A DNA stretch of 43,358 bases from assembly GCA_913057825.1 (NCBI GenBank), contig CAJXOW010000029.1, positions 1 through 43,358 of the forward strand, read 5' to 3'. Positions within the stretch are counted from its first letter, which is position 1. The number at the start of each line of letters is the position of its first letter. Below are positions 16,260 through 24,700 of the stretch, piece after piece. Source of the DNA: an uncultured Balneolaceae bacterium. GTDB lineage: Bacteria; Bacteroidota; Rhodothermia; Balneolales; Balneolaceae. The translations under genes and the position numbers were made by a program. A model generated the notes under the pieces. The model was given only the letters and a program-made list of their open reading frames with translations. It ran no database searches and had not been told where the DNA came from.

Positions 16260-17570
16260 ATGGCACAAGACACAGAGGAAAAACTACCTTATAAAGTAAA
16301 AGACATTGACCTGGCAGACTGGGGCCGCAAGGAGATCGAAATTGCGGAAGCCGAGATGCCGGGCCTGATGGCTACGCGAGAAGAGTACAAGGACGAGCAG
16401 CCGCTGGAAGGTGCTCGCATTGCCGGATGCCTGCACATGACCGTGCAGACCGCCGTTCTCATTGAGACCCTGGAAGCACTCGGAGCTGAAGTACAATGGA
16501 GCTCCTGCAATATCTTTTCCACCCAGGATCATGCGGCGGCCGCCATCGCGGATGCCGGCTTCCCGGTTTATGCCTGGGAAGGCGAAACTGAAGAGGAATA
16601 CTGGTGGTGCATCGAGCAGACCCTCTTCTTTGAAGACGGCAAACCGTTGAATATGATTCTGGATGACGGCGGAGACCTGACGAAGGTTGTCCACGAAAAT
16701 CATCCGGAACTGCTCGACGGCATTTATGGAATTTCTGAAGAAACCACAACCGGCGTTCACCGCTTGTATCACATGGCCAAGAACGGCACTCTCGGTGCTC
16801 CGGCCATGAACGTGAACGACTCGGTAACCAAGTCCAAGTTTGATAACCTGTACGGCTGCCGTGAATCGCTGGCCGACGGACTTAAGCGAGGTACCGATGT
16901 TATGCTCGCCGGAAAAACTGCTGTAGTAGCAGGATACGGCGATGTCGGTAAAGGAAGTGCTCAAAGCCTCCGCAACTTCGGCTGCCGCGTCATCATTGCC
17001 GAAATTGATCCGATCTGCGCTATGCAGGCGGCGATGGAAGGTTATGAAGTGAAGAAAATGGAAGACGCCGTACCGGAAGCCGACATCGTAATTACGGCCA
17101 CCGGCTGTAAGGATGTCGTGACCGAAAAACATTACAAGTCGATGAAGGATCACGTGATCCTTGCCAACATCGGTCACTTCGACAACGAGATCGATGTGCA
17201 GTGGTTGTACGACAACGCCGAGAAGCAGAACATCAAGCCGCAGGTCGACAAGTTTACGCTCGACAGCGGCACGGAAGTTATTCTGCTTTCCGAAGGCCGA
17301 CTCGTCAACCTCGGAAACGCCACCGGTCACCCGTCGTTCGTAATGTCCAACAGCTTTACCAACCAGACGTTGGCTCAGATAGCGCTGTACAACAATCATG
17401 AGGACTACGAAGACGACGTGTACGTCCTTCCGAAGAAACTGGACGAGAAAGTCGCCAAGCTTCACCTGAAGAAGATCGGCGTCGAACTCGACGAGCTGAC
17501 CGAGGAGCAAGCTGAATATCTCGGCGTTCCGCAAGAAGGACCCTACAAGCCGGAGCATTACCGCTATTAA
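16260..17570 (+). CDS. ahcY: Adenosylhomocysteinase (S-adenosyl-L-homocysteine hydrolase)
   Basis: The enzyme splits S-adenosylhomocysteine into adenosine and homocysteine, clearing the inhibitory product of SAM-dependent methylation. At 436 aa it is of normal bacterial length. It shows the family motifs [34 protein letters not shown] and GVHRLYHM, the NAD-binding GYGDVGKG (about 222-229), [18 protein letters not shown] and the C-terminal PYKPEHYRY, whose Lys/Tyr contact NAD of the neighbouring subunit. It is cytosolic and monocistronic. Codon use is visibly more biased to C-ending codons than in its neighbours, suggesting high expression. The last codons and the terminator lie in a long inverted repeat (17561-17657). 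Confidence 0.97.
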   Translation: MAQDTEEKLPYKVKDIDLADWGRKEIEIAEAEMPGLMATREEYKDEQPLEGARIAGCLHMTVQTAVLIETLEALGAEVQWSSCNIFSTQDHAAAAIADAGFPVYAWEGETEEEYWWCIEQTLFFEDGKPLNMILDDGGDLTKVVHENHPELLDGIYGISEETTTGVHRLYHMAKNGTLGAPAMNVNDSVTKSKFDNLYGCRESLADGLKRGTDVMLAGKTAVVAGYGDVGKGSAQSLRNFGCRVIIAEIDPICAMQAAMEGYEVKKMEDAVPEADIVITATGCKDVVTEKHYKSMKDHVILANIGHFDNEIDVQWLYDNAEKQNIKPQVDKFTLDSGTEVILLSEGRLVNLGNATGHPSFVMSNSFTNQTLAQIALYNNHEDYEDDVYVLPKKLDEKVAKLHLKKIGVELDELTEEQAEYLGVPQEGPYKPEHYRY

Positions 17571-17603
17571 TGCGTAAATAATAAAAAGCCGTTTAAGCTT
17601 TTG

Positions 17604-17639
17604 AGCCCGTCAGGATTTATTTCCTGCCGGGCTTTTTTA
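17604..17639 (+). terminator. Rho-independent terminator of ahcY
   Basis: AGCCCG-T-CAGGA (17604-17615) pairs with TCCTG-C-CGGGCT (17622-17633) over a short AT loop, with one internal mismatch, followed by TTTTTA. It is nested in a larger inverted repeat: 17561-17581 (ahcY end with stop) matches the reverse complement of 17637-17657 perfectly. Confidence 0.9.
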
Positions 17640-17661
17640 TTTACGCATTAATAGCGGTGCC

Positions 17662-17689
17662 GGAGGCTCGAAGCTCGAGGCTCGAGGTT
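17662..17689. repeat. Heptad array of the NGARGCT type
   Basis: The tandem units are GGAGGCT, CGAAGCT, CGAGGCT and CGAGGTT. It begins 4 bp after the long inverted repeat of ahcY and 44 bp before the GGAGCNT pair at 17734-17882, so two heptad subfamilies sit side by side. Confidence 0.7.
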
Positions 17690-17733
17690 TGTTGGTTGCC
17701 TGTAACTAGATTAGGGACCTTTATGTATTTCTA

Positions 17734-17882
17734 GCTCCAAGCTCCGGGCTCCGCGGGAATACGAGCTGGTTAATGGTGCGTTTGCCGGTACGTATTCTGA
17801 AGGAATATAATCTTTACCCTGCAGCTTAATAACTATCACCAGCTCGTATTCCCGTGGAGCCTGGAGCTTGGTGCATGGAGCT
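17734..17882. repeat. Inverted heptad pair with 16-bp inner inverted repeat (element F)
   Basis: The left heptads GCTCCAA, GCTCCGG and GCTCCGC (17734-17754) run into GGGAATACGAGCTGGT (17755-17770). The right side is the exact reverse complement ACCAGCTCGTATTCCC (17838-17853) followed by GGAGCCT, GGAGCTT, GGTGCAT and GGAGCT. The interior shares a stretch (CCTGCAGYTTAATAAC) with element G at 33118-33355, so F and G are homologous. Both lie just past the 3' end of a T9SS gene. Confidence 0.8.
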
Positions 17883-17884
17883 GA

Positions 17885-17909
17885 AATAATCCCGATATTC
17901 GGGATTATT
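17885..17909 (-). terminator. Terminator hairpin overlapping the stop codon
   Basis: AATAATCCCGA (17885-17895) and TCGGGATTATT (17899-17909) form an 11-bp stem with a 3-nt loop. On the minus strand the stem contains the TAA of the LTD/CotH gene and ends TTATTT. A similar stem follows the gene at 33383. Confidence 0.7.
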
Positions 17910-20900
17910 TCATTAACATCATCTTACGAGTGTAAATCTTGGTGCCCGCTTTCAACCGGTATATGTAGAGGCCGCTGGACCAACCGGAGGCATCCAGAGT
18001 GAAGGTGTGCTGGCCGGCGCTGAGTTTTTGGTCCGCGAGAGTGGCTACCTGCCGACCCAATACATCATAGACCCTGAGTGATACTTGCCGGGCTTCAGGT
18101 AGGCTGAAGGCGATGGTGGTCGTTGGATTGAATGGGTTGGGATAGTTTTGCTTCAGCCGGACTTCCCCGGGAATATCGCCCGACTCCGCCTTATCTTCTA
18201 TATCCGTCACTACCCTGTTTTCGGCCCCGGGCGAACCATGTCCCTCGGAAGCGCCCCAGTTTTCGGCTATATCGTTATCCAGATTGGTCTGACGCAGCGC
18301 GAGCGCGGGACCGTTCCCGTCGGGCTGCTCGGGCCAGGGGGTCGAATCGTCGTAGCGAACCGAATCGATTAGCTGTCCGCCGCCATCATATAATCGTACC
18401 ACCTCCCCGTCGGCTCCAAATCCAAAATCAAGCGGTCCGCCCAGCAACGGCACATCAGTAAAAAAGTTTTTAAACGCTGTAGTATCCTGGCTGACCACCC
18501 GATACTGTCCGGCGCCAATCGTATCCCCCGTACTAAACACATAGGCCTGTTCCTCCTGTTCATCTTTCAACTGCCATCCTTCCAGCGCAATCGTCGAGTC
18601 AGTACTGTTATAAAACTCGACCCAATCCTCCGGGTTGAAGCTGTCGGACGAGTGGTAATTGATTTCATTGATAACCACCGGTGGCGGCTGAATCGTATCC
18701 CGGACAAAGTGTGCCTTGATCGTCTGCACCTGGCCCGGGTTCACCTCGATGGAATCGGCGGTCTGCGTGGTTCCCTCCCATCGATCCAGTCGATACCCCG
18801 GAGCAGGAAGCGCCACCAGCGTTATGGGGATGCCGGCAAAATAATCTCCCTGCCACGGATAATTTGCTATCTCCAGTGAATTCAGTTGTACACGCCCTTT
18901 TCCGGAGGGAACCTCAATCGTTACTGTCCGACGATCGCTTGACGACAAGCTGAACTTGCCCATCAGATGCTCCATCACCTGGCCGGGTCGCTCATGCATA
19001 AAGTCGCGAACGATCCCGATATTTTGCTTCCAGTCGTTCATGTCAACCAGGGCACTGCTGAGCCAGTAACGATCGTCCTGAAAGGTGCCTTTCCACCGTT
19101 CAATATGGCGCGGCATGTCCGCCTCGATGCCGCTTTGATGTTGATCCACAAGTTTGAGCAGCGAATCGGTTTTATAATTGGTATTCAGCCGATCAAGATA
19201 CCGGTTTAAATACAATCGTTTAAATTCTTCATTGTAAATCAACTTCATGAAAAAATTACCGGTAAAGTTCGGGGTATTCTGCAATTCATTAAACATATTC
19301 GTCTCGGCCGTGTAATGTCCGCCATGAAACGCAAAATCAGCATCATACATGATCCACCGCCACTCGCCGTCGGACGTCCGCGGCCGCCACATCTTCACGT
19401 TGTTCCAGGGCCAGTCGGTCGTCGCTGCAAACATGCGGGTAATCATATAATCGACAAAATTCTCGACGTCGATCTGCTCGCGGATATACTGAAAATGCTC
19501 TATATCCCGTAATGAATGCTGCGATACATACTCCCGCAGGGTTTGAAAAGCCCCGATATCCCCGTGACTCACCACCGAGTGATTTTCAATTAAATCCAGG
19601 TTTTCGGGAGATACGGGATGGTGCGTGGCCAAATAATGTTCGTTCTGTTTTTCGCGCATGTTGTGTATCCCCCAATACTGTCCGTTGATATAGACCACCA
19701 CCGGCCGATACGCCATGGCATCGGAGCGTTGATTGTCTGCTATACGATGCGTCAACGGATCCCGGAACATGGTCCACCCCCAGTCATTTCCGCCGTTACG
19801 CAGGATAAAAGCTTCATATTTTGGGAGATCTTTCGACGGAAAGAGCGGGTACCGGATTTCGGGAGCTCCATATTCGCCGCGTGCATAAATAGCCAACGAT
19901 TTCTGGGGAAACCCGAGGGTCCACGAACCGTGCATTTTGATGCCGCCCGAAAGTTCAAATCCCTGCTGACGATCTTTTTCGAACAGTTCCAGGTGCACCG
20001 GCCGCTCCCAGTCTTTATGAAAATTCGCCCCGTGATAGGGGAAACTGGACGAGGCCTCATCGCCTCGTGCGTAAATACCGCGGTCGCTGCTGAAAAGGTT
20101 GTCGGGATCCGATACCAGCGAGACTACCGGCAGTTCAATATTTTCCCCGATAAAATAGGTTTGCGTACGAGCACGACTCGGGAGATTGCCGCCTCCAAAG
20201 GTACGCACGCGCAGGACACCGGTGGTGTCGAACGACAGCGAGCCCTCCCATTGGGGAGAGGCGGTATCGGGCAGGGATCCGTCCAGGGTATATCGTACGG
20301 TACCGACCGAGGGTACTTGCACCAGGTCGACCTGCACCGGCGTATCATAAAATCCGCCGCTGGTCGAAAGTTCCGGGGTTTGGTTAAAGGCCGGGAAGCT
20401 GGTGGTGGTATTGGAAGAATCGGGAGTCGGCTGCGGAAAATATCCCCAATCGGGACCGCCGTCGCTTCGCCGCCCGTAGGAGTAGTCGGCCGGGACCGAT
20501 GCGAAGCTGACCTGGTCGACCGTATCGCCGTTGGCATTGAACAATAAAAGCTGCTCCCCGTCAGCATCCAGACTGAAATTCGTATGCAGGCGCGGGGGCT
20601 GAATATCCAGGTCTTTTGCCACTCCCCGGGCATTCGGCGGCGGATCGCCCATAACCAGGGTCAGATACGGGATCATAGTGATATCCGATGAATAGCGATC
20701 CACGTTGTGAGTCTGAATAGCAAACACGTTCTCTCCCTGCCGCAACAGCTGACGGGCTCCCGAAAGGTCAAAAAGTACGGGATCGAGTCCGCGGTACATC
20801 CGGGCCTCCCGCTCGTCCAGCGCCAGCTCGTCATAAGGCGGTTCCACGCCCGGCGTACCGATATTTTCGCGAGTCACCTCCACCCCGTTCAGATAGGCGA

Positions 20901-21480
20901 CAAACGCATCATCGTAGTCAACATGCAGCATGAGCTGGGTGATGTTTTCGAGCGAATCGACCGTAAATGCTTTGCGAATGTAAACCGACGGGGGAAACGG
21001 TTCAAACGGGGCCGTGGAATCGACATCGGTCGAGTCGTCGCCATCCCCATATCCAAATCCGCTGGGACCCACCGGCCAATCCGACGCGTCAAAATCCGGT
21101 TGCTGCCAATCGGGCGGTGCAGTTGCATCCCCGATAAAATAATGCCACTGATCCCCTTGGCGGATAATAGTTTCAAGGTGTTGGGTCTTTTGGGAGCGAT
21201 TTTTACCCGAGGCAAACACCAGCACCCGTCCCCCGCCCGGAACCGAAATCGCCGGAAACGACCACTGCGCCGGCTCATCGGGATCATCCGTCAGCGCAAA
21301 ACCCTCCAGGCTAATCGGCGAATCTCCCGTGTTATACAGCTCGATCCAATCCGGGCGATCGCCGTCAAAATCTTTAATTCCCTCATGATTGGAAGGAAGG
21401 ATTTCATTAATTACAAGCTGCTGACCAGGTAAAACGGAAGGCAGCAGGCATAAACAGATCGCTGCTAAAAAATATCGCAT
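17905..21480 (-). CDS. Lamin-tail/CotH-kinase surface protein with T9SS sorting domain
   Basis: This 1191-aa exported protein has a signal peptide (MRYFLAAICLCLLPSVLPG). A lamin-tail domain follows (about 22-125, VINEILPSNHEGI...DWIELYN). Next comes a region with a jelly-roll look (about 130-280), then a chitobiase C-terminal-like beta domain (about 370-430, VRYTLDGSLPDTASP). The CotH kinase-like domain (about 450-800) shows LPVVSLVSDPDNLFSSDRGIY, LRNGGNDW, YWGIHNMREKQNE and WIMYDADFAF. A second lamin-tail domain (about 930-1040) precedes the T9SS sorting domain (1112-1191). CotH proteins are atypical protein kinases in spore formers; whether this secreted form phosphorylates anything is unknown. 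Its terminator overlaps the stop codon and element F follows it. Confidence 0.9.
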   Translation of the reverse strand: MRYFLAAICLCLLPSVLPGQQLVINEILPSNHEGIKDFDGDRPDWIELYNTGDSPISLEGFALTDDPDEPAQWSFPAISVPGGGRVLVFASGKNRSQKTQHLETIIRQGDQWHYFIGDATAPPDWQQPDFDASDWPVGPSGFGYGDGDDSTDVDSTAPFEPFPPSVYIRKAFTVDSLENITQLMLHVDYDDAFVAYLNGVEVTRENIGTPGVEPPYDELALDEREARMYRGLDPVLFDLSGARQLLRQGENVFAIQTHNVDRYSSDITMIPYLTLVMGDPPPNARGVAKDLDIQPPRLHTNFSLDADGEQLLLFNANGDTVDQVSFASVPADYSYGRRSDGGPDWGYFPQPTPDSSNTTTSFPAFNQTPELSTSGGFYDTPVQVDLVQVPSVGTVRYTLDGSLPDTASPQWEGSLSFDTTGVLRVRTFGGGNLPSRARTQTYFIGENIELPVVSLVSDPDNLFSSDRGIYARGDEASSSFPYHGANFHKDWERPVHLELFEKDRQQGFELSGGIKMHGSWTLGFPQKSLAIYARGEYGAPEIRYPLFPSKDLPKYEAFILRNGGNDWGWTMFRDPLTHRIADNQRSDAMAYRPVVVYINGQYWGIHNMREKQNEHYLATHHPVSPENLDLIENHSVVSHGDIGAFQTLREYVSQHSLRDIEHFQYIREQIDVENFVDYMITRMFAATTDWPWNNVKMWRPRTSDGEWRWIMYDADFAFHGGHYTAETNMFNELQNTPNFTGNFFMKLIYNEEFKRLYLNRYLDRLNTNYKTDSLLKLVDQHQSGIEADMPRHIERWKGTFQDDRYWLSSALVDMNDWKQNIGIVRDFMHERPGQVMEHLMGKFSLSSSDRRTVTIEVPSGKGRVQLNSLEIANYPWQGDYFAGIPITLVALPAPGYRLDRWEGTTQTADSIEVNPGQVQTIKAHFVRDTIQPPPVVINEINYHSSDSFNPEDWVEFYNSTDSTIALEGWQLKDEQEEQAYVFSTGDTIGAGQYRVVSQDTTAFKNFFTDVPLLGGPLDFGFGADGEVVRLYDGGGQLIDSVRYDDSTPWPEQPDGNGPALALRQTNLDNDIAENWGASEGHGSPGAENRVVTDIEDKAESGDIPGEVRLKQNYPNPFNPTTTIAFSLPEARQVSLRVYDVLGRQVATLADQKLSAGQHTFTLDASGWSSGLYIYRLKAGTKIYTRKMMLMK

Positions 21481-22148
21481 GAAAGCTTGATATAGATATT
21501 AAATTTTAATGCTGCCACTAGATGGCTGTCGAGTTTTTTTACGGCCCCTACTAATGTAATAAGCTGCCACAGAATAAAGAGAGGCCGGGTATATACCAAT
21601 AAATAGTTTCACACCTATTGTAACTTATCTTTAGCGTTCTCTTTTAAGACAATTTAGTCAGGATTACAACTTCATTCAACTACGAGATTGAAACAACCGT
21701 GCCCTCGAAAATGCAATCTCCAAAATCCTTCCCTCTCCAATTTAATTCATTAAGAATACCCCCCCTTCCACCTTCATCTATAAACGGATCGCCTAATTAA
21801 GTATTAATATTTTAATAATAAAAACATTTTAATTTAAATAATAAGTTGAATGTTTGTTTATAATTAACTTTATTTCTTTTTGTTTTAATTCAGACTAAAT
21901 AATTAAACATAATTAGAATGGGTGCGGTAATGGAACCTATCCGGAATTTGTATCGGACGACCAATTTGTTCCCGGTGAAGTTTAATCGCGTTTACCAATT
22001 CATGCATAGTCCCGAATGATCCATGTACCTCAATCATACAACAAACAATCTCAAAGTAATCGGGATAGGTGCTTTGTCTCTCCGGCTACATTATTCGCCT
22101 ATTCCCCAAACCCGGTCCATATCACAGACCAAAAAAATATATTAAATC
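21481..22148. other. Long AT-rich intergenic region between divergent genes
   Basis: These 668 bp separate the divergently transcribed LTD/CotH gene and the TorF-like porin gene and must carry both promoters. The middle (about 21800-21900) is extremely AT-rich. A small minus-strand frame lies at 21903-22037 (listed separately). No heptad array or strong hairpin is seen. Confidence 0.45.
21903..22037 (-). CDS. Possible 44-residue protein or gene remnant
   Basis: A minus-strand ATG at 22037 opens MIEVHGSFGTMHELVNAI... and ends HYRTHSNYV at 21903. The frame continues open upstream of the ATG (PDYFEIVCC) to a stop at about 22087, so this may be the 3' remnant of a larger gene. The composition looks protein-like (helix-forming HELVNAIKLHREQIG), but I recognise no family. 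Confidence 0.3.
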   Translation of the reverse strand: MIEVHGSFGTMHELVNAIKLHREQIGRPIQIPDRFHYRTHSNYV

Positions 22149-22874
22149 ATGCCTCCTACCAGCTATAGAAAAATTGTTCTCACCGCTGCTGTCATCACGT
22201 TCTCTTTTTTAACGTTCTATGGAAATAACTCCCCTGCCCATGCCCAAGTCGACCTCGGGGCCGACCTGGTAAGTCGTTATGTCTGGCGGGGATTTGATTT
22301 CGGGGATGCTGTCAGCATTCAACCGACCGTAAGTTACAGTCGCGGGGGTTTTCAAATCGGCACCTGGGCTTCCTACGCATTCGGTGCGCAATCTTCTGCT
22401 GCAACAGAACACGATCTCTGGGCAGCGTATGCATTCGATTTTTCAAATGGGTCTCGGCTGGGGGTCGGAGTGACCGACTATTACTTTCCCAACAGTGGAG
22501 TGAAATTTTTTAACCTCTCGCACGACGGCGGTGCTCACCAGATCGAACCCTACCTGTCGTTCTCGGGTCCCTCCTCATTCCCCCTTAACATATGGGCCAG
22601 TGTCTTTATACACAATGAGCCCGATCATGCCAGTTATCTTGAGATGTCCTACCCCTTCACAGTGGAACCCGTGGATCTGAACATTGCCCTCGGCGGTTCG
22701 CCTGCTTCGAGTGACTTCTACCTTAATCCGGGAGGCCCCGCTATCACCAAACTGAGTCTTTCGGCCAGCAAATCAGCTTCTATTACCGATTCGTTCTCTA
22801 TCCCCCTGAGTATCCAATATATCCTCAATCCCCACCAGGAGGTTTCGTACCTGGTATTCGGAATATCATTTTAA
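22149..22874 (+). CDS. TorF-like putative outer-membrane porin
   Basis: The 241-aa protein has a signal peptide (cleavage about 33, after PAHA). The mature sequence opens VDLGADLVSRYVWRGFDFGDAVSIQPTV, the typical start of TorF family putative porins, and continues in alternating hydrophobic/polar beta strands (YSRGGFQIGTWASYAFG, GSRLGVGVTDYYFP) to a C-terminal strand YLVFGISF ending in Phe, as outer-membrane barrels do. It should insert in the outer membrane; the substrate is unknown. It is a single gene divergent from the LTD/CotH gene. No T-rich hairpin on the plus strand follows immediately. Confidence 0.75.
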   Translation: MPPTSYRKIVLTAAVITFSFLTFYGNNSPAHAQVDLGADLVSRYVWRGFDFGDAVSIQPTVSYSRGGFQIGTWASYAFGAQSSAATEHDLWAAYAFDFSNGSRLGVGVTDYYFPNSGVKFFNLSHDGGAHQIEPYLSFSGPSSFPLNIWASVFIHNEPDHASYLEMSYPFTVEPVDLNIALGGSPASSDFYLNPGGPAITKLSLSASKSASITDSFSIPLSIQYILNPHQEVSYLVFGISF

Positions 22875-22961
22875 ATACGGGAATTCACCGAGTCGATTTA
22901 TTTCCTCACAACATTACAATAGCCAACATCAATCTACTCACAACTATTCCAGTGGATCGCC

Positions 22962-23069
22962 ATGACTTCCCTCAAACGATACCTCTCCACTTCCGTACAC
23001 GTGGAACTTCCAGGTGTGGTGATAGATGCAACCGGCTGGACAGTCGCATATTTCTTGGCACATATATAA
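22962..23069 (+). CDS. Possible 35-residue peptide
   Basis: ATG 22962 opens MTSLKRYLSTSVHVELPGVV and ends WTVAYFLAHI, a basic N-terminus with a hydrophobic second half. The stop at 23067-23069 is 2 bp before a strong hairpin (23072-23096). There is no clear ribosome-binding site. It could be a small membrane peptide or chance. Confidence 0.25.
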   Translation: MTSLKRYLSTSVHVELPGVVIDATGWTVAYFLAHI

Positions 23070-23071
23070 AA

Positions 23072-23096
23072 CCCCCGGCGCTATCAACGACGGGGG
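23072..23096 (-). terminator. Hairpin with T-run on the minus strand
   Basis: CCCCCG (23072-23077) pairs with CGGGGG (23091-23096). Read on the minus strand the stem is followed by TTTTAT, so it can terminate the operon of the lipoprotein and 94-aa protein, about 130 bp past its last stop. Confidence 0.6.
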
Positions 23097-23175
23097 CATA
23101 CTTATTCATCAAGAGAGTGCTTCAAGGATACCACTTAAATTTAAATCTTGCAAAGTTATTTGCTCTAACAATAAA

Positions 23176-23198
23176 GACCATTGAAAAACCGGGCGGCA
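23176..23198. repeat. Solo arm resembling the 1924-2093 element end
   Basis: The bases GACCATTGAAAAACCGGG plus CGGCA match the right-arm sequence of the MITE-like element (GACCGTTGAAAAAACGGG plus CGGCA) at 21 of 23 positions. No second arm is found nearby. It lies 25 bp past the stop of the 94-aa protein gene. Confidence 0.45.
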
Positions 23199-23223
23199 AG
23201 CCGGATTGGGATTGCTCCAATTT

Positions 23224-23508
23224 TCAGACGAATTTATTCAGCAGGGTGACCACGATGCCCCCAAACTCCTCCACGCGATCGGTAATCGCATTGACTTTCT
23301 TGTTATGTTCATCAGATGATTTTACAATCTGCATCAGTTCCGCCAATTTCTTCTGATCTTCTCTCGACGGAAAAAGCTCGGTGACCTCCGTCCTGTTCAT
23401 TCTTGTCACAGCTGAAATCCTGCTTCCCACTTCTTTATCCGCCTCTTTTCTGGCCTTATTCGAAAGGTCGTCAAAATTCTGCAGCAGTTCGTTCAATTCT
23501 TCGGACAT
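23224..23508 (-). CDS. Small helical protein of unknown function
   Basis: The 94-residue protein is acidic at its start, wholly soluble in appearance and predicted to be almost all helix (MSEELNELLQNFDDLSNKAR...). The C-terminus IVVTLLNKFV is hydrophobic. It is separated by only 11 bp from the upstream lipoprotein gene, so the two are very likely co-transcribed and may act together. Both proteins are helical and charged. I recognise no domain. The start ATG at 23508 is the only one available near the upstream stop. Confidence 0.65.
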   Translation of the reverse strand: MSEELNELLQNFDDLSNKARKEADKEVGSRISAVTRMNRTEVTELFPSREDQKKLAELMQIVKSSDEHNKKVNAITDRVEEFGGIVVTLLNKFV

Positions 23509-23519
23509 AATCGATTTAC

Positions 23520-24125
23520 TTAACTGTTTATGTTGGCTTTTCTGATCTTTTCCATAACCTCTTCCGACCGGCGATCGATCCGACCAATCGTCGATTCGAT
23601 CTCGCGTTGTTCCACTCCAAACAACTCGAGATAACGTTCGCGGTTTTGGGCGACTTTGGATGAACTCACCAAGAAACTGGTCAGCGTGTTGTTCGCCGAC
23701 AGGATCTGTCGATAGTCATGCTCCAGGCTGTCGACTATAGCTGTCTCCAATCTATTTAAAGGCTCCAGATATTTCGCCCGCCGGCTGCGAATCTCATCCA
23801 GCATTTTAGGTCCGAGCCGTGTTAAAAACTGCAGTCGCTCCTCGGCATCGGCCTCCGACACCAGCCGATCCCAATACTCGGCCACCTGGTCCTGTGCAAA
23901 GAAGCTTTCGGCATACGACGGAATCCATTCCTCCTCGAAAATTCGATTTACTTGTTCCCTCTTGAGGTCGAAATATTTATGCACCAGGGTCAGATGAGCA
24001 GCTCGCATGGACGATACACGCTGACCAATTTCATGGGATAATTCCGGAGATTCCTCCGGAATGGATGCACAACCCCCCATAAATAAAAAAGTTACCAATA
24101 CTATTACATACCGATGTTTCAACAT
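23520..24125 (-). CDS. Helical lipoprotein of unknown function
   Basis: With ATG 24125 as start (201 aa) the N-terminus is MLKHRYVIVLVTFLFMGGCASI, a lipoprotein signal with Cys19 as the lipidation site. A clear ribosome-binding site (AAGGAGA) lies 6-7 bases before this ATG, so the longer frame from 24188 is rejected. The rest is a long charged helical domain with many Arg/Glu (for example LKREQVNRIFEEEW, RRSEEVMEKIRKAN). It should be anchored in the inner or outer membrane, facing the periplasm. It is the first gene of a two-gene operon with the 94-aa protein. The general look resembles periplasmic heavy-metal sensor or Spy-like helical proteins, without a diagnostic motif. Confidence 0.75.
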   Translation of the reverse strand: MLKHRYVIVLVTFLFMGGCASIPEESPELSHEIGQRVSSMRAAHLTLVHKYFDLKREQVNRIFEEEWIPSYAESFFAQDQVAEYWDRLVSEADAEERLQFLTRLGPKMLDEIRSRRAKYLEPLNRLETAIVDSLEHDYRQILSANNTLTSFLVSSSKVAQNRERYLELFGVEQREIESTIGRIDRRSEEVMEKIRKANINS

Positions 24126-24700
24126 AAGAATCTCCTTCTTGACTAAAATGTTGCTGGTCGTTGTTTTTAAATTTATGACGGATGACATAGCCCGTCCATG
24201 ACGGTAATAATTGGTGTCCCCTGCCAGGTTAATCTAATCAGCCTCAAAAACAGTATCCCGTCACATCCTGAACGCGGCTGCAATGTGTTGCAGCTTTCTC
24301 CGGACCTTCGGTTATATTCACGCTATGATAGGGTAAGGCATTAATGCGCCACCTCACATGGGGTCAGCCGACAAATAATCCTCTCCCGCTTAAAAGATCT
24401 GATGCTCTCATAATTTATAATCGCTCTCTCAGAACGCCGTAAAAAATCCAGGATATCAATTGTTATATCAACATACCATTTTTCACGCTAACCCACAAGA
24501 CAAAAGTTTATCGATGAAATAATCATATAACTTCTTTTCCGATTTTAATAACAGCAATCCTCGAAAAATGCATTTATGACTGGGCTGTTAGTTCGAAACC
24601 TTTCAAAGATTTAATAAAATCCGTCCAATATATTGACCTGTTTACTGCCAATCGGTATACTGATTCACGACTTTAACTTCCTTTCACCAATTAACCGGGG
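24126..24700. other. Intergenic between divergent genes
   Basis: About 575 bp separate the lipoprotein operon (leftward) and the S74 protein gene (rightward). The stretch should hold both promoters. A 49-codon plus frame (ATG 24198) has no recognisable feature and I treat it as chance. No repeat family from elsewhere in the window is present. Confidence 0.4.

Noticed and set aside
16284..17558. 424-codon minus-strand frame opposite ahcY
   Set aside because: Produced by the strong codon bias of ahcY, which removes stop codons on the other strand. No domain.
17905..21480. Spore-coat function for the CotH-domain protein
   Set aside because: No sporulation context. The protein is a T9SS-exported multidomain protein, so only the kinase-like fold can be claimed.
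24198..24347. 49-codon plus-strand frame in the divergent gap
   Set aside because: No ribosome-binding site or motif; length is within chance expectation.
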